Below, one piece after another: positions 32,401-40,998 of a stretch of DNA of 64,000 nucleotides; the stretch's first letter is position 1, and each line of letters starts with the position of its first letter. The DNA comes from Brumicola pallidula DSM 14239 = ACAM 615. Its GTDB lineage: Bacteria; Pseudomonadota; Gammaproteobacteria; Enterobacterales; Alteromonadaceae. The stretch lies in contig NZ_KE386816.1 in assembly GCF_000428905.1 (NCBI RefSeq), positions 29,385-93,384 on the forward strand, given 5' to 3'. The position numbers and the translations under genes were made by a program. Below the pieces are notes generated by a model. It was not told the origin of the DNA. It made no database searches and saw nothing but the letters and a program-made list of their open reading frames with translations.

Positions 32401-35118
32401 ATGAAAAAAGTAGTACTCGCACTTCTAATAAGTTCGTCTCCAATTATTGTTGGAAATGCACTAGCTCAAACCTCTGTCCCAGAAGCATCGAGCGGCGAAG
32501 ACTCATCGCAAGAGGTCAAAGCCTTGCCAGAAACTATTATTGTAACCGGCTCTCGTTTACGTCAGGCAGAACTAATTTCCGCCGCACCTGTTACAATTTT
32601 AAATCGAACTGATATTGATGCCACTGGTGCTCAAAGTATCGGCGAATTGCTCCGTGAATTACCCGTTGCCAGTCCATCTACTAGCGAATCCGGCGGTCGC
32701 GGAAATGATGGTTCGGCTACTGTTGCCTTGCGAGGTCTAAGTGCAGTTAACACTTTGGTTCTGCTCAATGGGCGTCGTATTCTCTCTAGTAATGCAGGTG
32801 GTACGGTCGACCTAAACGGCATACCATTTGAGGCTGTTAAGCGTGTTGAAGTCCTTCAAAATGGGGCTTCCGCCATTTATGGTACTGACGCTGTGGCTGG
32901 CGTCGTTAACATTATTATGCGCAGAGACTTTGACGGTTTAATGTTTAAAGCCGGTACAGGCGTCAGTAGCCGAGGCGATCTTCCCATGATTGACCTTAGC
33001 GCTACGTTTGGACAGTATAATGGTCGAAGCGGCTTCGTCTTCAACGCAAGTTTCAGGAAGAGTGATGGCAACCGAATAGCCGACCGCCCTGTTAGTTTAG
33101 ACCCTGATTGGCGTAACGTTGGCGGTAGAAACTTTCGAGATTCAGCTCCTCTCAGCACCGCATTCCTAGGACTTGACCCGACTGATCCTAGTCGCGCCTT
33201 GATTATCAGAGACGGTGTTTCTCGAGCCGATTCTTTGGATGACTTTCGTGACTACAGCTTTCCAGCTACAGGCACACCTATCTCAGTCGGAAATGATGGC
33301 GTAAATTACTTTGAATTTGAATCAAGCGCTTCTGAAATCTCTACATTGAACCTGTGGTTTTCCGCTCATCATCAAATTACAGATGACATTAAAGGGTTCG
33401 TTGAAACTTCATTTAATAACCGAAAATCATTAGGATATTTTGCGCCTGATTACTTCATTTTTAGTAATAATGTTATTGTTAGTGAGAACAATGACTTCAA
33501 TACTTTTGGTGTAGACCTCGCATCGGCACGCACACTTCTTGAAGTTGAACGAAATGGGACGCCGCGCAAGAAAGACGTCGATTCGAGATTATACCGTATA
33601 GTTGCAGGACTAGAGGGTGAACTGGGTAGCGACTGGAATTGGGAAGTTTCAGGGAACTATCAAACATTGGATCTCAACAACGATGGCGGGCGCACCCTTG
33701 AGCGTTCTCGTCTTCAACGTGCTGCCGGTGATTCAGACATTTGCCGTGCAACAGCAGGATGCCTACCAATTGACCTTTTTGGGGCAACAGGAAGCGTCAC
33801 GGATGGAATGATCAATTCGATAACAGCTGATCGTTTTACAAGAATTAATTCAAGCTTACTGTCCCTCGTAGGTAATATATCAGGTAGATTGTTAACGTTA
33901 CCGGCGGGTGATTTGAATGTTTCAGTCGGTTCAGAGTATCGTGAAGAAGACTTCTCTGAAGTCAGAGACAACGCACCGGACAAACGCATACCGTCACCGC
34001 CATTTGAACCTACGACACGTAAAGTGAGTGAAATATACGCCGAAGTTGGTATACCGATTTTAAGAGGTGTACCTTTGATATACAGCCTAGATATTGATGC
34101 TGCTGTTCGTTATTCAGATTATAATGACTTCGGAACAACGACCAATCCGCAAGCTCAAATCAAATGGCGTCCATATTCTGATTTGCTATTTCGCGGGTCA
34201 TGGAGCAGCGCATTTCGAGCACCTAACTTTACAGAAGCGAATACAACACAACAGCGCAGTTTTCGCCCTGTTAACGACCCTTGTGCAACCGCGAATTTCG
34301 CCAACTTTCCTGGTTGTAACAATCGCATTTCTGAAGTGAACACCAGTACGCCGATAGTGACAGGCGGGAATCCTGACCTTAAACCGGAAACAGCCATAAG
34401 TATAACTGCAGGCTTTGTGCTTACGCCTGAGTCTATTCCAAACTTTACGTTTACAACGGATTTTTATCAAATTGAGAAATCTGATATTATTGGGGTTGCT
34501 GACCCAGAATATATCGTTGAACAAAATGCCAGTGGGTTAAGCTATGCTGCGGCAGTCCTTCGAAGCCCAGTTAATAACTCAATTACTGATATTATTTCTG
34601 TTAGAGAAAACTTACTGACTTTGGAATTAAGAGGTGTTGATGTGGGCTTAGAGTACACAGTTCCTGAACAGTCTTGGGGTAAATTAAACCTACGGACGGA
34701 CATTACATATCTCGATAGCTATAAGCAATCGCCGGCGCCTGATGTTGCGCCAGAAGAACGCACTGGCACTTATACAACAGCTATCGGTACACTTGCAAAA
34801 TGGCGTTCATCTGGCCGAGCTACTTGGTCCCTTGAACAATGGATGGTAAGTTACGGATATCGTTATGTAGATGGTGTTGTTAACGAGGCGTCACTTCTAG
34901 TCAATGGTGAACATCTGAACGCTGACAGCTATGTTCAACATGACATTTTGGCAAGTTACTACCTGCCTGATTCCGATATGAAGCTGACCGTAGGTATTGA
35001 AAATGTCACTGACGAAATGCCTCCATTTTTAGAAGGTAATTATTTCAATGGTTTTGATAATCTGTCCTTCAGTTCCCGCGGTCGTTTCTTCTTTGGCCGC
35101 ATTCAGGTAAACTTTTAG
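32401..35118 (+). CDS. TonB-dependent outer membrane receptor, substrate unknown
   Basis: The 905-residue protein imports a ligand through the outer membrane using TonB energy. It has a signal peptide ending near NALAQ, a TonB-box-like segment ETIIVTGSR, a plug domain with LRGLSAVNTLVLLNGRR and NGASAIYGTDAVAGVVNII, and a beta-barrel ending in aromatic GRIQVNF. The form resembles the large oligosaccharide/peptide-type receptors of marine bacteria, not classical siderophore receptors, but nothing in the neighbourhood names the substrate. It stands alone between two stretches of gene-poor DNA. Confidence 0.93.
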   Translation: MKKVVLALLISSSPIIVGNALAQTSVPEASSGEDSSQEVKALPETIIVTGSRLRQAELISAAPVTILNRTDIDATGAQSIGELLRELPVASPSTSESGGRGNDGSATVALRGLSAVNTLVLLNGRRILSSNAGGTVDLNGIPFEAVKRVEVLQNGASAIYGTDAVAGVVNIIMRRDFDGLMFKAGTGVSSRGDLPMIDLSATFGQYNGRSGFVFNASFRKSDGNRIADRPVSLDPDWRNVGGRNFRDSAPLSTAFLGLDPTDPSRALIIRDGVSRADSLDDFRDYSFPATGTPISVGNDGVNYFEFESSASEISTLNLWFSAHHQITDDIKGFVETSFNNRKSLGYFAPDYFIFSNNVIVSENNDFNTFGVDLASARTLLEVERNGTPRKKDVDSRLYRIVAGLEGELGSDWNWEVSGNYQTLDLNNDGGRTLERSRLQRAAGDSDICRATAGCLPIDLFGATGSVTDGMINSITADRFTRINSSLLSLVGNISGRLLTLPAGDLNVSVGSEYREEDFSEVRDNAPDKRIPSPPFEPTTRKVSEIYAEVGIPILRGVPLIYSLDIDAAVRYSDYNDFGTTTNPQAQIKWRPYSDLLFRGSWSSAFRAPNFTEANTTQQRSFRPVNDPCATANFANFPGCNNRISEVNTSTPIVTGGNPDLKPETAISITAGFVLTPESIPNFTFTTDFYQIEKSDIIGVADPEYIVEQNASGLSYAAAVLRSPVNNSITDIISVRENLLTLELRGVDVGLEYTVPEQSWGKLNLRTDITYLDSYKQSPAPDVAPEERTGTYTTAIGTLAKWRSSGRATWSLEQWMVSYGYRYVDGVVNEASLLVNGEHLNADSYVQHDILASYYLPDSDMKLTVGIENVTDEMPPFLEGNYFNGFDNLSFSSRGRFFFGRIQVNF

Positions 35119-35550
35119 ATAAGCTTATAAAGACTGTTGTGGTTGAATTAGCAGGACGCTTCAATAAAGGATAAATTCCAACTATTGAAGCGTCAAAACG
35201 TCTAAACGTACAAATAAAAATTACCTAAATGATGTTAAGCAAAAAGCAGTGTCGCTGATAACTGAGCAAGGTTATACTGTTGTTGGCGCCACTGCTTCAT
35301 TAAACATTACCGACAAACCATAAACAAATCTCTCTAGCAGAGAAACTGATTCAGAGCGATGAATGCTGCTATTCAATTCTTGCAGTTAAGCTACTTCTTG
35401 GCATACTTGCAAAACATACCGGGCTTATCGGCCGACTCACTTATTTTAGATAAACCCAAATTTGCAGTGCGTATATCATTTCTGCTGTCTATACTATCGC
35501 GTTCAAAATAGTAGTTAGCTCTATACTCAAGGCGTGTTTACTGCGTGATA
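35119..35550. other. Gene-poor stretch after the TonB receptor
   Basis: No intact gene is seen. A short frame ending at about 35323 (reading ...VSLITEQGYTVVGATASLN...) looks protein-like but has no start or recognised family and may be a remnant. The segment also carries the rnpB-tail-like repeat at 35410-35439. Confidence 0.4.
35410..35439 (+). repeat. Degenerate copy of the rnpB 3' tail
   Basis: This segment aligns with the end of rnpB (about 31395-31425) in the same orientation. The last 17 bases (35423-35439 against 31409-31425) match at 15 positions, and the T-rich end follows in both. It may be a remnant of a direct repeat bracketing the receptor segment. Confidence 0.5.
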
Positions 35551-36135
35551 TTAAATGATCTCTGGGATCTGCCTGATATGCGAAATTTGTAACACAAACC
35601 TGCCTGGATTTTTGTCAGCCAACATAAAGCCCATTTGTGCAATGTCTGAAAAATTTAATGCTGGTGCGCCGCGCACAAGCCGTCCTCTAAATTGAGGCGT
35701 AAAGTCTTTAATATTGAACTGTATGCTTTGAATCTGGTCTTTTTCGGTAGGAAAGTTAGCTACATAAGCGACGCCGTCTGCATTGTGGTTGGTGCGTAAT
35801 CTAAATTGATAGCTACGTCCATCACCGAGCATTTTTATTTCGAAGGTCTCACTACTGTTCCAATTTAAGGGTTCATATATTCTGCGAGTTGATGCAAAGC
35901 CACCATTGTTTTGCAATGATAAATCGCCGGAGAAAATCAGCATGTCTTTTTCAATGCCTAAACCTGCTCTTGAGCGACCACCCATAACAGTATCGTTAAC
36001 GATAACCCAATTTTGAGCTTCTTTAGGATTAGTAAAATCTATACGCTTTTCCATAGTGTTGTTTTGAATACCCCATGAGCACAAAGCAATTAAACTAATA
36101 CCCAGTGTCAAAATTGATTTAGTTATTAAACGCAT
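35551..36135 (-). CDS. CIA30 family protein
   Basis: The 194 residues show a CIA30 (complex I intermediate-associated protein 30) domain: DTVMGGRSRAG, FSGDLSLQNNGGFAS and a galactose-binding-like beta fold ending in SHIRQIP. An N-terminal hydrophobic segment (ILTLGISLIALCSWG) could be a signal peptide. The bacterial role is unknown; a complex I assembly role should not be assumed. Confidence 0.85.
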   Translation of the reverse strand: MRLITKSILTLGISLIALCSWGIQNNTMEKRIDFTNPKEAQNWVIVNDTVMGGRSRAGLGIEKDMLIFSGDLSLQNNGGFASTRRIYEPLNWNSSETFEIKMLGDGRSYQFRLRTNHNADGVAYVANFPTEKDQIQSIQFNIKDFTPQFRGRLVRGAPALNFSDIAQMGFMLADKNPGRFVLQISHIRQIPEII

Positions 36136-36406
36136 TTCATTTACCTTGATTTAGCACCAATAAGTTGACATTGATATGCAAATAACGAGTGAAATGATCA
36201 ATAAAGAAAATATGTTTCGTGAAACAGGTATTTCGTTTTTAGCTGACAATTGTTCAATGTTGTCGTATATGATAGCGTTTAATCCGTTAACTTAGTGCTG
36301 TTTGCAAAAAATTCGCTAGCTAGTATTAATACAATAATAGACCAATTCGCCACAATTTCTATAACAGAAAGCGACGCAATCGCTTGATTTAAAGTCAGGA
36401 CAGCAT

Positions 36407-36847
36407 ATGTATTTTGAAGATTATCAACCGGGTCAAACGTCAGAGTTTGGCGCTTATCAGGTAACTGAAACTGAAATAAAAGACTTTGCCAGTAAATATG
36501 ATCCCCAGTTCTTTCATTTAGACAATGAGGCGGCAAAAAAATCGCTGTTCGGTGGTTTATGTGCCAGTGGATGGCACACTGGAGCGATGTTCATGCGTAT
36601 GTTAGTTGATAATCTGGGGGAGGAACATGGCTCACTCGGTTCACCTGGTATCGATAATCTCAAGTGGTTAAAACCGGTATATCCTGGATATATTCTCAGT
36701 GTCAGAGCATGTGTTAAGCAATGTAGATTGTCAGAGAGTAAACCAGGCGTTGGTTTAATTTGCGTAAGTTATGAGATTGTAAATCAACATGACATCACCG
36801 TGATGACAGTAGAGTCAAATGCCTTCGTGAAGTGCAGAAAAAACTAA
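36407..36847 (+). CDS. MaoC-like dehydratase / hot-dog fold protein
   Basis: The 146-residue protein has the MaoC hydratase 2-like core: FASKYDPQFFHLDNEAA followed by FGGLCASGWHTGAMFMRM, and GSPGIDNLKWLKPVYPG. In active enzymes Asp and His of this region hydrate enoyl-CoA. The actual substrate is unknown. moeA follows 36 bases later on the same strand. Confidence 0.9.
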   Translation: MYFEDYQPGQTSEFGAYQVTETEIKDFASKYDPQFFHLDNEAAKKSLFGGLCASGWHTGAMFMRMLVDNLGEEHGSLGSPGIDNLKWLKPVYPGYILSVRACVKQCRLSESKPGVGLICVSYEIVNQHDITVMTVESNAFVKCRKN

Positions 36848-36883
36848 GCAAATTGTAAATTTATTTAATATAGGACGCTATTA

Positions 36884-38119
36884 ATGTCAGTTTCGTGTGA
36901 CCAACCAGGTCTAATGTCGATAGAGGTTGCTAAAGCCCAAATTTCACAATTAGTAAATAGTGTAACCCAAACAGAGCAGATTCAACTCGAACGAGCTTTA
37001 GGTAGAGTATTAGCAGAAGATATTTACTCTACAATTGATGTGCCCGGTTATGACAATTCTGCAATGGATGGATATGCTTTTAGATTGCAAGACCTAATTG
37101 AGTTATCCACATTAACGATGGTTGGAAAAAGCTTTGCCGGCAGTCCATATCTCAAACACCTTAGCAAGGGCGAATGCGTGCGCATCATGACGGGGGCCGC
37201 AGTGCCTGATGGCTCTGATACCATAATGATGCAAGAAAACGCAATTGCCAAAGGTGACCAAGTCTCGTTTACTAAGATCCCCAAAAAAGGAAATGACCTT
37301 AGATTGGCGGGTGAAAATATTAAGAAAAATAGCTTAGTATCTACTATCGGTAAAAAGTTAACCGCGTCTGATATTGGCCTATTGTCTTCGTTAGGTTGTG
37401 ATTTGGTCCGAGTTTATAGGAAGCTTAAAGTCGCGGTATTTTCCACCGGCGACGAATTAATGCGAGCTGGCGATGATTACCAAGCACATAAGATATATGA
37501 CGGTAATCGTCCTGCTATTATTGCACTACTGACAAAAATGCATTGTGAAATAATCGATTTCGGGATAGTGGCGGATGACAAAGATGAATTACGAAAAATT
37601 GTTCTACAGGCCGATGCTCAAGCCGATTGCGTGATCACGTCCGGGGGCGTTTCGGTCGGAGAAGCTGACTTTGTTAAAGAGATATTAGCTGAACTTGGAC
37701 AAATAGATTTTTGGAAAATTGCGATCAAACCTGGGAAACCGCTCGCCTTTGGTCGTTTGCCAAACAGCATATTTTTTGGATTACCTGGCAATCCAGTATC
37801 AGCTTTCGTCATATTTAATCAAATAGCAACTGACGCATTGAAACAAATGGCGGGTGAAACAGTCACTTTCGCTCATATATTACCTGCAGTTAGTGTTGGG
37901 GAACTCAAAAAGCAGCCTGGCAGGGCAGATTATCAAAGAGGAAAATGTTACATCAATCAATCTGGTCAATTGGCAGTAGAGTCTTCAGGGGCCCAAGGTT
38001 CTGGTGTATTTTCAAGCTTCGCAAACAGCAATTGCTATATCGTCCTAGAAACAGACCGAGGCCATGTTCAAGCGGGTGAGACGGTGCAAATTCAACTTTT
38101 TGACTTTACTCTACTCTAA
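36884..38119 (+). CDS. moeA: Molybdopterin molybdenumtransferase MoeA
   Basis: MoeA inserts molybdate into adenylated molybdopterin to give Mo-MPT, the precursor of all Mo cofactors except FeMo-co. The 411 residues hold DNSAMDGYAF, IMTGAAVPDGSDTIMMQEN, FSTGDEL, TSGGVSVGEADF, KPGKPLAFG and GLPGNPVSAF. The start ATG follows an AGGACG site. Its position 1.5 kb before a molybdo-copper enzyme operon suggests it may serve that enzyme, though moeA is also general. Confidence 0.95.
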   Translation: MSVSCDQPGLMSIEVAKAQISQLVNSVTQTEQIQLERALGRVLAEDIYSTIDVPGYDNSAMDGYAFRLQDLIELSTLTMVGKSFAGSPYLKHLSKGECVRIMTGAAVPDGSDTIMMQENAIAKGDQVSFTKIPKKGNDLRLAGENIKKNSLVSTIGKKLTASDIGLLSSLGCDLVRVYRKLKVAVFSTGDELMRAGDDYQAHKIYDGNRPAIIALLTKMHCEIIDFGIVADDKDELRKIVLQADAQADCVITSGGVSVGEADFVKEILAELGQIDFWKIAIKPGKPLAFGRLPNSIFFGLPGNPVSAFVIFNQIATDALKQMAGETVTFAHILPAVSVGELKKQPGRADYQRGKCYINQSGQLAVESSGAQGSGVFSSFANSNCYIVLETDRGHVQAGETVQIQLFDFTLL

Positions 38120-38142
38120 TGCAAAAAATGCAAAAAATGCAA

Positions 38143-38166
38143 ATAAGGTAAGAAAACTTACCTTAT
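38143..38166. terminator. Perfect 10-bp hairpin after moeA
   Basis: The stem (38143-38152 with 38157-38166) has an AAAA loop. There is no U run on the plus side. Nearby is a short 9-base tandem duplication (38121-38138). It is probably the moeA transcript end. Confidence 0.5.
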
Positions 38167-38596
38167 AGTTAACCTGATGAAAACCACACAGCTCTTATTG
38201 GTCCTGATGTTGATACTAGTCAACATCACGATTGTACATTCAACTTTACACAAATAAATATTAACTTTACCCGTCTAGTACTCTCCGTTCACGCCGGCAC
38301 TTCTTTACTAACCTTCGCAATAGACCAATAAGGTCAAGTTACACGGTTCCTAAAGCCCAGAAATCAACTTAATTGTGTTTGACATTCACTCTCTGTGTGC
38401 CGTCCAAAAATCACTGCTAAACATCATATTTCGCATCAATAGGAAATTTTTTGCAAGCTTGTTTCTGCTATCCCGTTGACTATATTAATAATTTTTTCTT
38501 ATACTCGAACTCGGTTATTAACAAAATATTAACGTTTAGTATTTTGGATGTGTAACTTGATTATGATGGGCACCATTCACTTAGGGAACACAACAT
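38167..38596. other. Intergenic region upstream of ompW
   Basis: No gene is seen. An AT-rich stretch from about 38440 to 38540 presumably holds the ompW promoter; I cannot place it precisely. Confidence 0.4.
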
Positions 38597-39316
38597 ATGA
38601 AAAAATCAACACCAATACTATCCGCTGCAACTGCGATTTTTAGTGCTTCCGCCCTTTTTAGCGCTACCGCCTTGTTAAGCGCTAACGCAATAGCTCATGA
38701 AAAAGGCGATATGCTCGTTCGCATTGGTTTAACCACGGTTGCACCAGACGAATCGAGCTCCAATATTTTTGTTGGCGGTGGTGACTTGGGATTTGCTTTA
38801 AACGTTGATAACAATACGCAGGTGGGGCTTAATTTTGCTTATTTTGTTACCGATAAATGGAACATAGAAGTGCTTGCGGCAACGCCTTTTACGCACGACG
38901 TTAATGTCAACACCAACCCATTAGGTTTAGGACAACTTGCTGAGGTAACGCATTTACCTCCTACCGTTACCGCCAACTATTTTTTTGCCGATAGCGGCGC
39001 TGTGTTTCAACCCTATGTTGGTGTTGGTCTAAATTACACGATCTTTTTTGACGAAAAATTTACTAACGCTAATAAAACACTTGGTTTTAGCGATTTAGAT
39101 TTAGACGCCTCCTTTGGTATTTCTGCGCAAGTCGGTTTTGATTACATGATTGACAAGGAATGGTTTGTTAATGCCTCTGTTCGTTACATTGACATTAGTA
39201 CCGACGCTACCTTTACTCTAGATAATGCTACTTTAGGTGCAAATAATGCCTCGGGTAATGTGACTGTAGATATTGACCCTTGGGTTTACAGCGTATCTGT
39301 AGGCTATAAATTTTAG
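38597..39316 (+). CDS. ompW: OmpW family outer membrane protein
   Basis: OmpW is an eight-strand beta-barrel with a hydrophobic channel, thought to pass small hydrophobic molecules. A long signal peptide with three similar Ser-Ala-rich segments (FSASALFSATALLSANAIA) precedes a mature chain with MLVRIGLTTVAPDESS, WNIEVLAATPFTHDV, VFQPYVGVGLNYT and a C-terminal YSVSVGYKF ending in Phe. It has no evident functional link to the cox genes downstream. Confidence 0.92.
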   Translation: MKKSTPILSAATAIFSASALFSATALLSANAIAHEKGDMLVRIGLTTVAPDESSSNIFVGGGDLGFALNVDNNTQVGLNFAYFVTDKWNIEVLAATPFTHDVNVNTNPLGLGQLAEVTHLPPTVTANYFFADSGAVFQPYVGVGLNYTIFFDEKFTNANKTLGFSDLDLDASFGISAQVGFDYMIDKEWFVNASVRYIDISTDATFTLDNATLGANNASGNVTVDIDPWVYSVSVGYKF

Positions 39317-39440
39317 ACAATTGTTGATAATAAATTAAGCGGGGAAATCGTTCGCTAGATATTACTTTGAGTGCTTATTTTATGAATAATACAAATAATT
39401 TAGGCTTCTTACCTACATGAATAATGACTATCTACTAAAT

Positions 39441-39477
39441 AAAAGGAAGCGTTTTTTCTCAAACGAGACGCCTTTTT
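39441..39477 (+). terminator. Probable ompW terminator
   Basis: AAAAGG (39441-39446) pairs with CCTTTT, and an inner CGTTT/AAACG pairing continues the stem across an interior loop. A T run (to 39478) follows. It separates ompW from the cox genes. Confidence 0.6.
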
Positions 39478-39500
39478 TAGAATGTTAAAATTAATTGATT

Positions 39501-39560
39501 AACAATTAAGGGTTTTTTTTAACAATTGAGGTTTTTTTTTAACAGTTTGTGTTTTACTCT
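39501..39560. repeat. 20-bp tandem repeat upstream of coxM
   Basis: Units 39501-39520 and 39521-39540 match at 18 of 20 bases; a third unit (39541-39560) is degenerate. Each has an AACAATT start and a T tract end. The helical-turn spacing (20 bp) and position just before the cox promoter region make it a candidate operator. Confidence 0.6.
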
Positions 39561-39575
39561 ACGAAGGCATATAAA
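39547..39575 (+). promoter_or_regulatory. Candidate promoter of the cox operon
   Basis: TTGTGT (39547-39552), a 17-base spacer, and TATAAA (39570-39575) lie 70 bases before coxM. The -35 match is poor, and it overlaps the third 20-bp repeat, which would suit an activated promoter. Confidence 0.3.
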
Positions 39576-39644
39576 AATAAAAAATAAAGGTTCACGTTTT
39601 GACTCCTTTGGTTAACAACAACAACTCAACAATGTGAGGTCTAC

Positions 39645-40508
39645 ATGATTCCATCGTGTTTTGAATACCACAAAGCGACTAGCATCGCTGATGCCATCGC
39701 GAAACTACAGGACAATGAGGATGCTAAGCTACTTGCCGGTGGGCACAGCTTGCTTCCTATGATGAAGTTACGTTTTTCTGAAGCACCCTATCTAGTCGAC
39801 ATCAACGGTATAGAAGGCCTAAAGGGCATTAGTATCGATGGTGACACCATTACTATCGGTGCAATGACCACAGAAAGTGAACTGATTAGATCGGATATTT
39901 TACAACAGTATTGTCCACTGCTAGTAGAGGCTGCAAAGCTCGTAGCTGACCCTCAAGTTCGAAATAAAGGCACTATTGGTGGCGATGTCGCGCACGGAGA
40001 TCCCGGAAATGACCATCCGGCCGTTATGCTAGCATTAGATGCGCAACTGGTTATCCATGGCCCCGATGGCGAACGAATGATCCCAGCAAATGGATTTTTC
40101 TTGGGAACCTACTGGACTGCTCTTGAAGAGTACGAGATTTTGGTTGCTATTAAAGTGCCGGCATTAACGTCGGGTACTGGGCATGGTTATCATAAGCTAA
40201 AACGTAAAACCGGTGACTATGCAGTCGCAGGCTCAGCCGTAGTGGTTGAAATGAACGGCGATGTCGTGCGTGATATTCGGATTGGATTAACTAATGTTGC
40301 TCCTATGGCAATTCGTGCGGAAGCCGCTGAAGATCTAATTCGAGGTAAACGAGTTGACGACGTTTTGTTAAAGGCCGTCGAAAAAGCAATTGTTGCGGCA
40401 TGTGATCCTGCCGTCGATTTGCGCGGTGATGAAGAGTACAAGTCTCATATGGCAGCTATTATGGCTCGCCGATCAATTATCCAAGCTATCGAAAACGCAA
40501 AGGAGTAA
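39645..40508 (+). CDS. coxM: Aerobic CO dehydrogenase medium subunit (FAD)
   Basis: CoxM is the flavoprotein of the (LMS)2 CO dehydrogenase, taking electrons from CoxS clusters to FAD and then to the respiratory chain. The 287 residues carry both FAD motifs of the family: [11 protein letters not shown] (from residue 31) and [14 protein letters not shown] (from residue 110). GAGG precedes the ATG at good distance. It opens the coxMSL order known from Oligotropha. Confidence 0.95.
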   Translation: MIPSCFEYHKATSIADAIAKLQDNEDAKLLAGGHSLLPMMKLRFSEAPYLVDINGIEGLKGISIDGDTITIGAMTTESELIRSDILQQYCPLLVEAAKLVADPQVRNKGTIGGDVAHGDPGNDHPAVMLALDAQLVIHGPDGERMIPANGFFLGTYWTALEEYEILVAIKVPALTSGTGHGYHKLKRKTGDYAVAGSAVVVEMNGDVVRDIRIGLTNVAPMAIRAEAAEDLIRGKRVDDVLLKAVEKAIVAACDPAVDLRGDEEYKSHMAAIMARRSIIQAIENAKE

Positions 40509-40510
40509 CC

Positions 40511-40987
40511 ATGGCTAAGCAAGCAGTTTCATTTACACTCAACGGCAAAACCGTTGACGTACTCGTTGAGCCACGTGAGCTATTGATCCATACGCTACGA
40601 GAAAATTTAAACCAAACAGGCGCGCACATTGGTTGTGAAACGTCACACTGTGGCGTATGCACAGTAGATATTGACGGTGAGTCGGTTAAATCGTGCACCC
40701 TATTGACTGTTCAAACCGCCGGTTCCGACGTTAAAAGCGTGGAAGGTATGGCAACTGCTGATGGACTTCATGTTATTCAGCAAGCATTTGTTGATGAGCA
40801 TGGTTTGCAGTGCGGCTTTTGTACGCCTGGCATGCTGATGCGTGCCTATCGGTTCTTGCAAGAGAACCCAGATCCTAACGATGAAGAAATTCGTTGGGGT
40901 ATGTCTGGTAATTTATGTCGTTGTACTGGCTATCAGAACATCATCAATGCGGTAAGAACAGCCGCCAAAAACTTACAACAAGCGTGA
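40511..40987 (+). CDS. coxS: Aerobic CO dehydrogenase small subunit (two [2Fe-2S])
   Basis: CoxS carries electrons from the Mo-Cu site to FAD. The N-terminal plant-type [2Fe-2S] site uses Cys42, Cys47, Cys50 and Cys62 ([10 protein letters not shown]). The C-terminal four-helix domain has the second cluster at Cys101, Cys104, Cys136 and Cys138 ([15 protein letters not shown]). These positions nearly equal those of the Oligotropha protein. The length is 158 residues and the gene starts two bases after coxM. Confidence 0.96.
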   Translation: MAKQAVSFTLNGKTVDVLVEPRELLIHTLRENLNQTGAHIGCETSHCGVCTVDIDGESVKSCTLLTVQTAGSDVKSVEGMATADGLHVIQQAFVDEHGLQCGFCTPGMLMRAYRFLQENPDPNDEEIRWGMSGNLCRCTGYQNIINAVRTAAKNLQQA

Positions 40988-40998
40988 GGTACTGAGTA

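Noticed and set aside
35228-35323. Short protein-like frame (VSLITEQGYTVVGATASLN)
   Set aside because: It has no start codon with a ribosome site and no recognised family; kept only as a remark in the intergenic entry.
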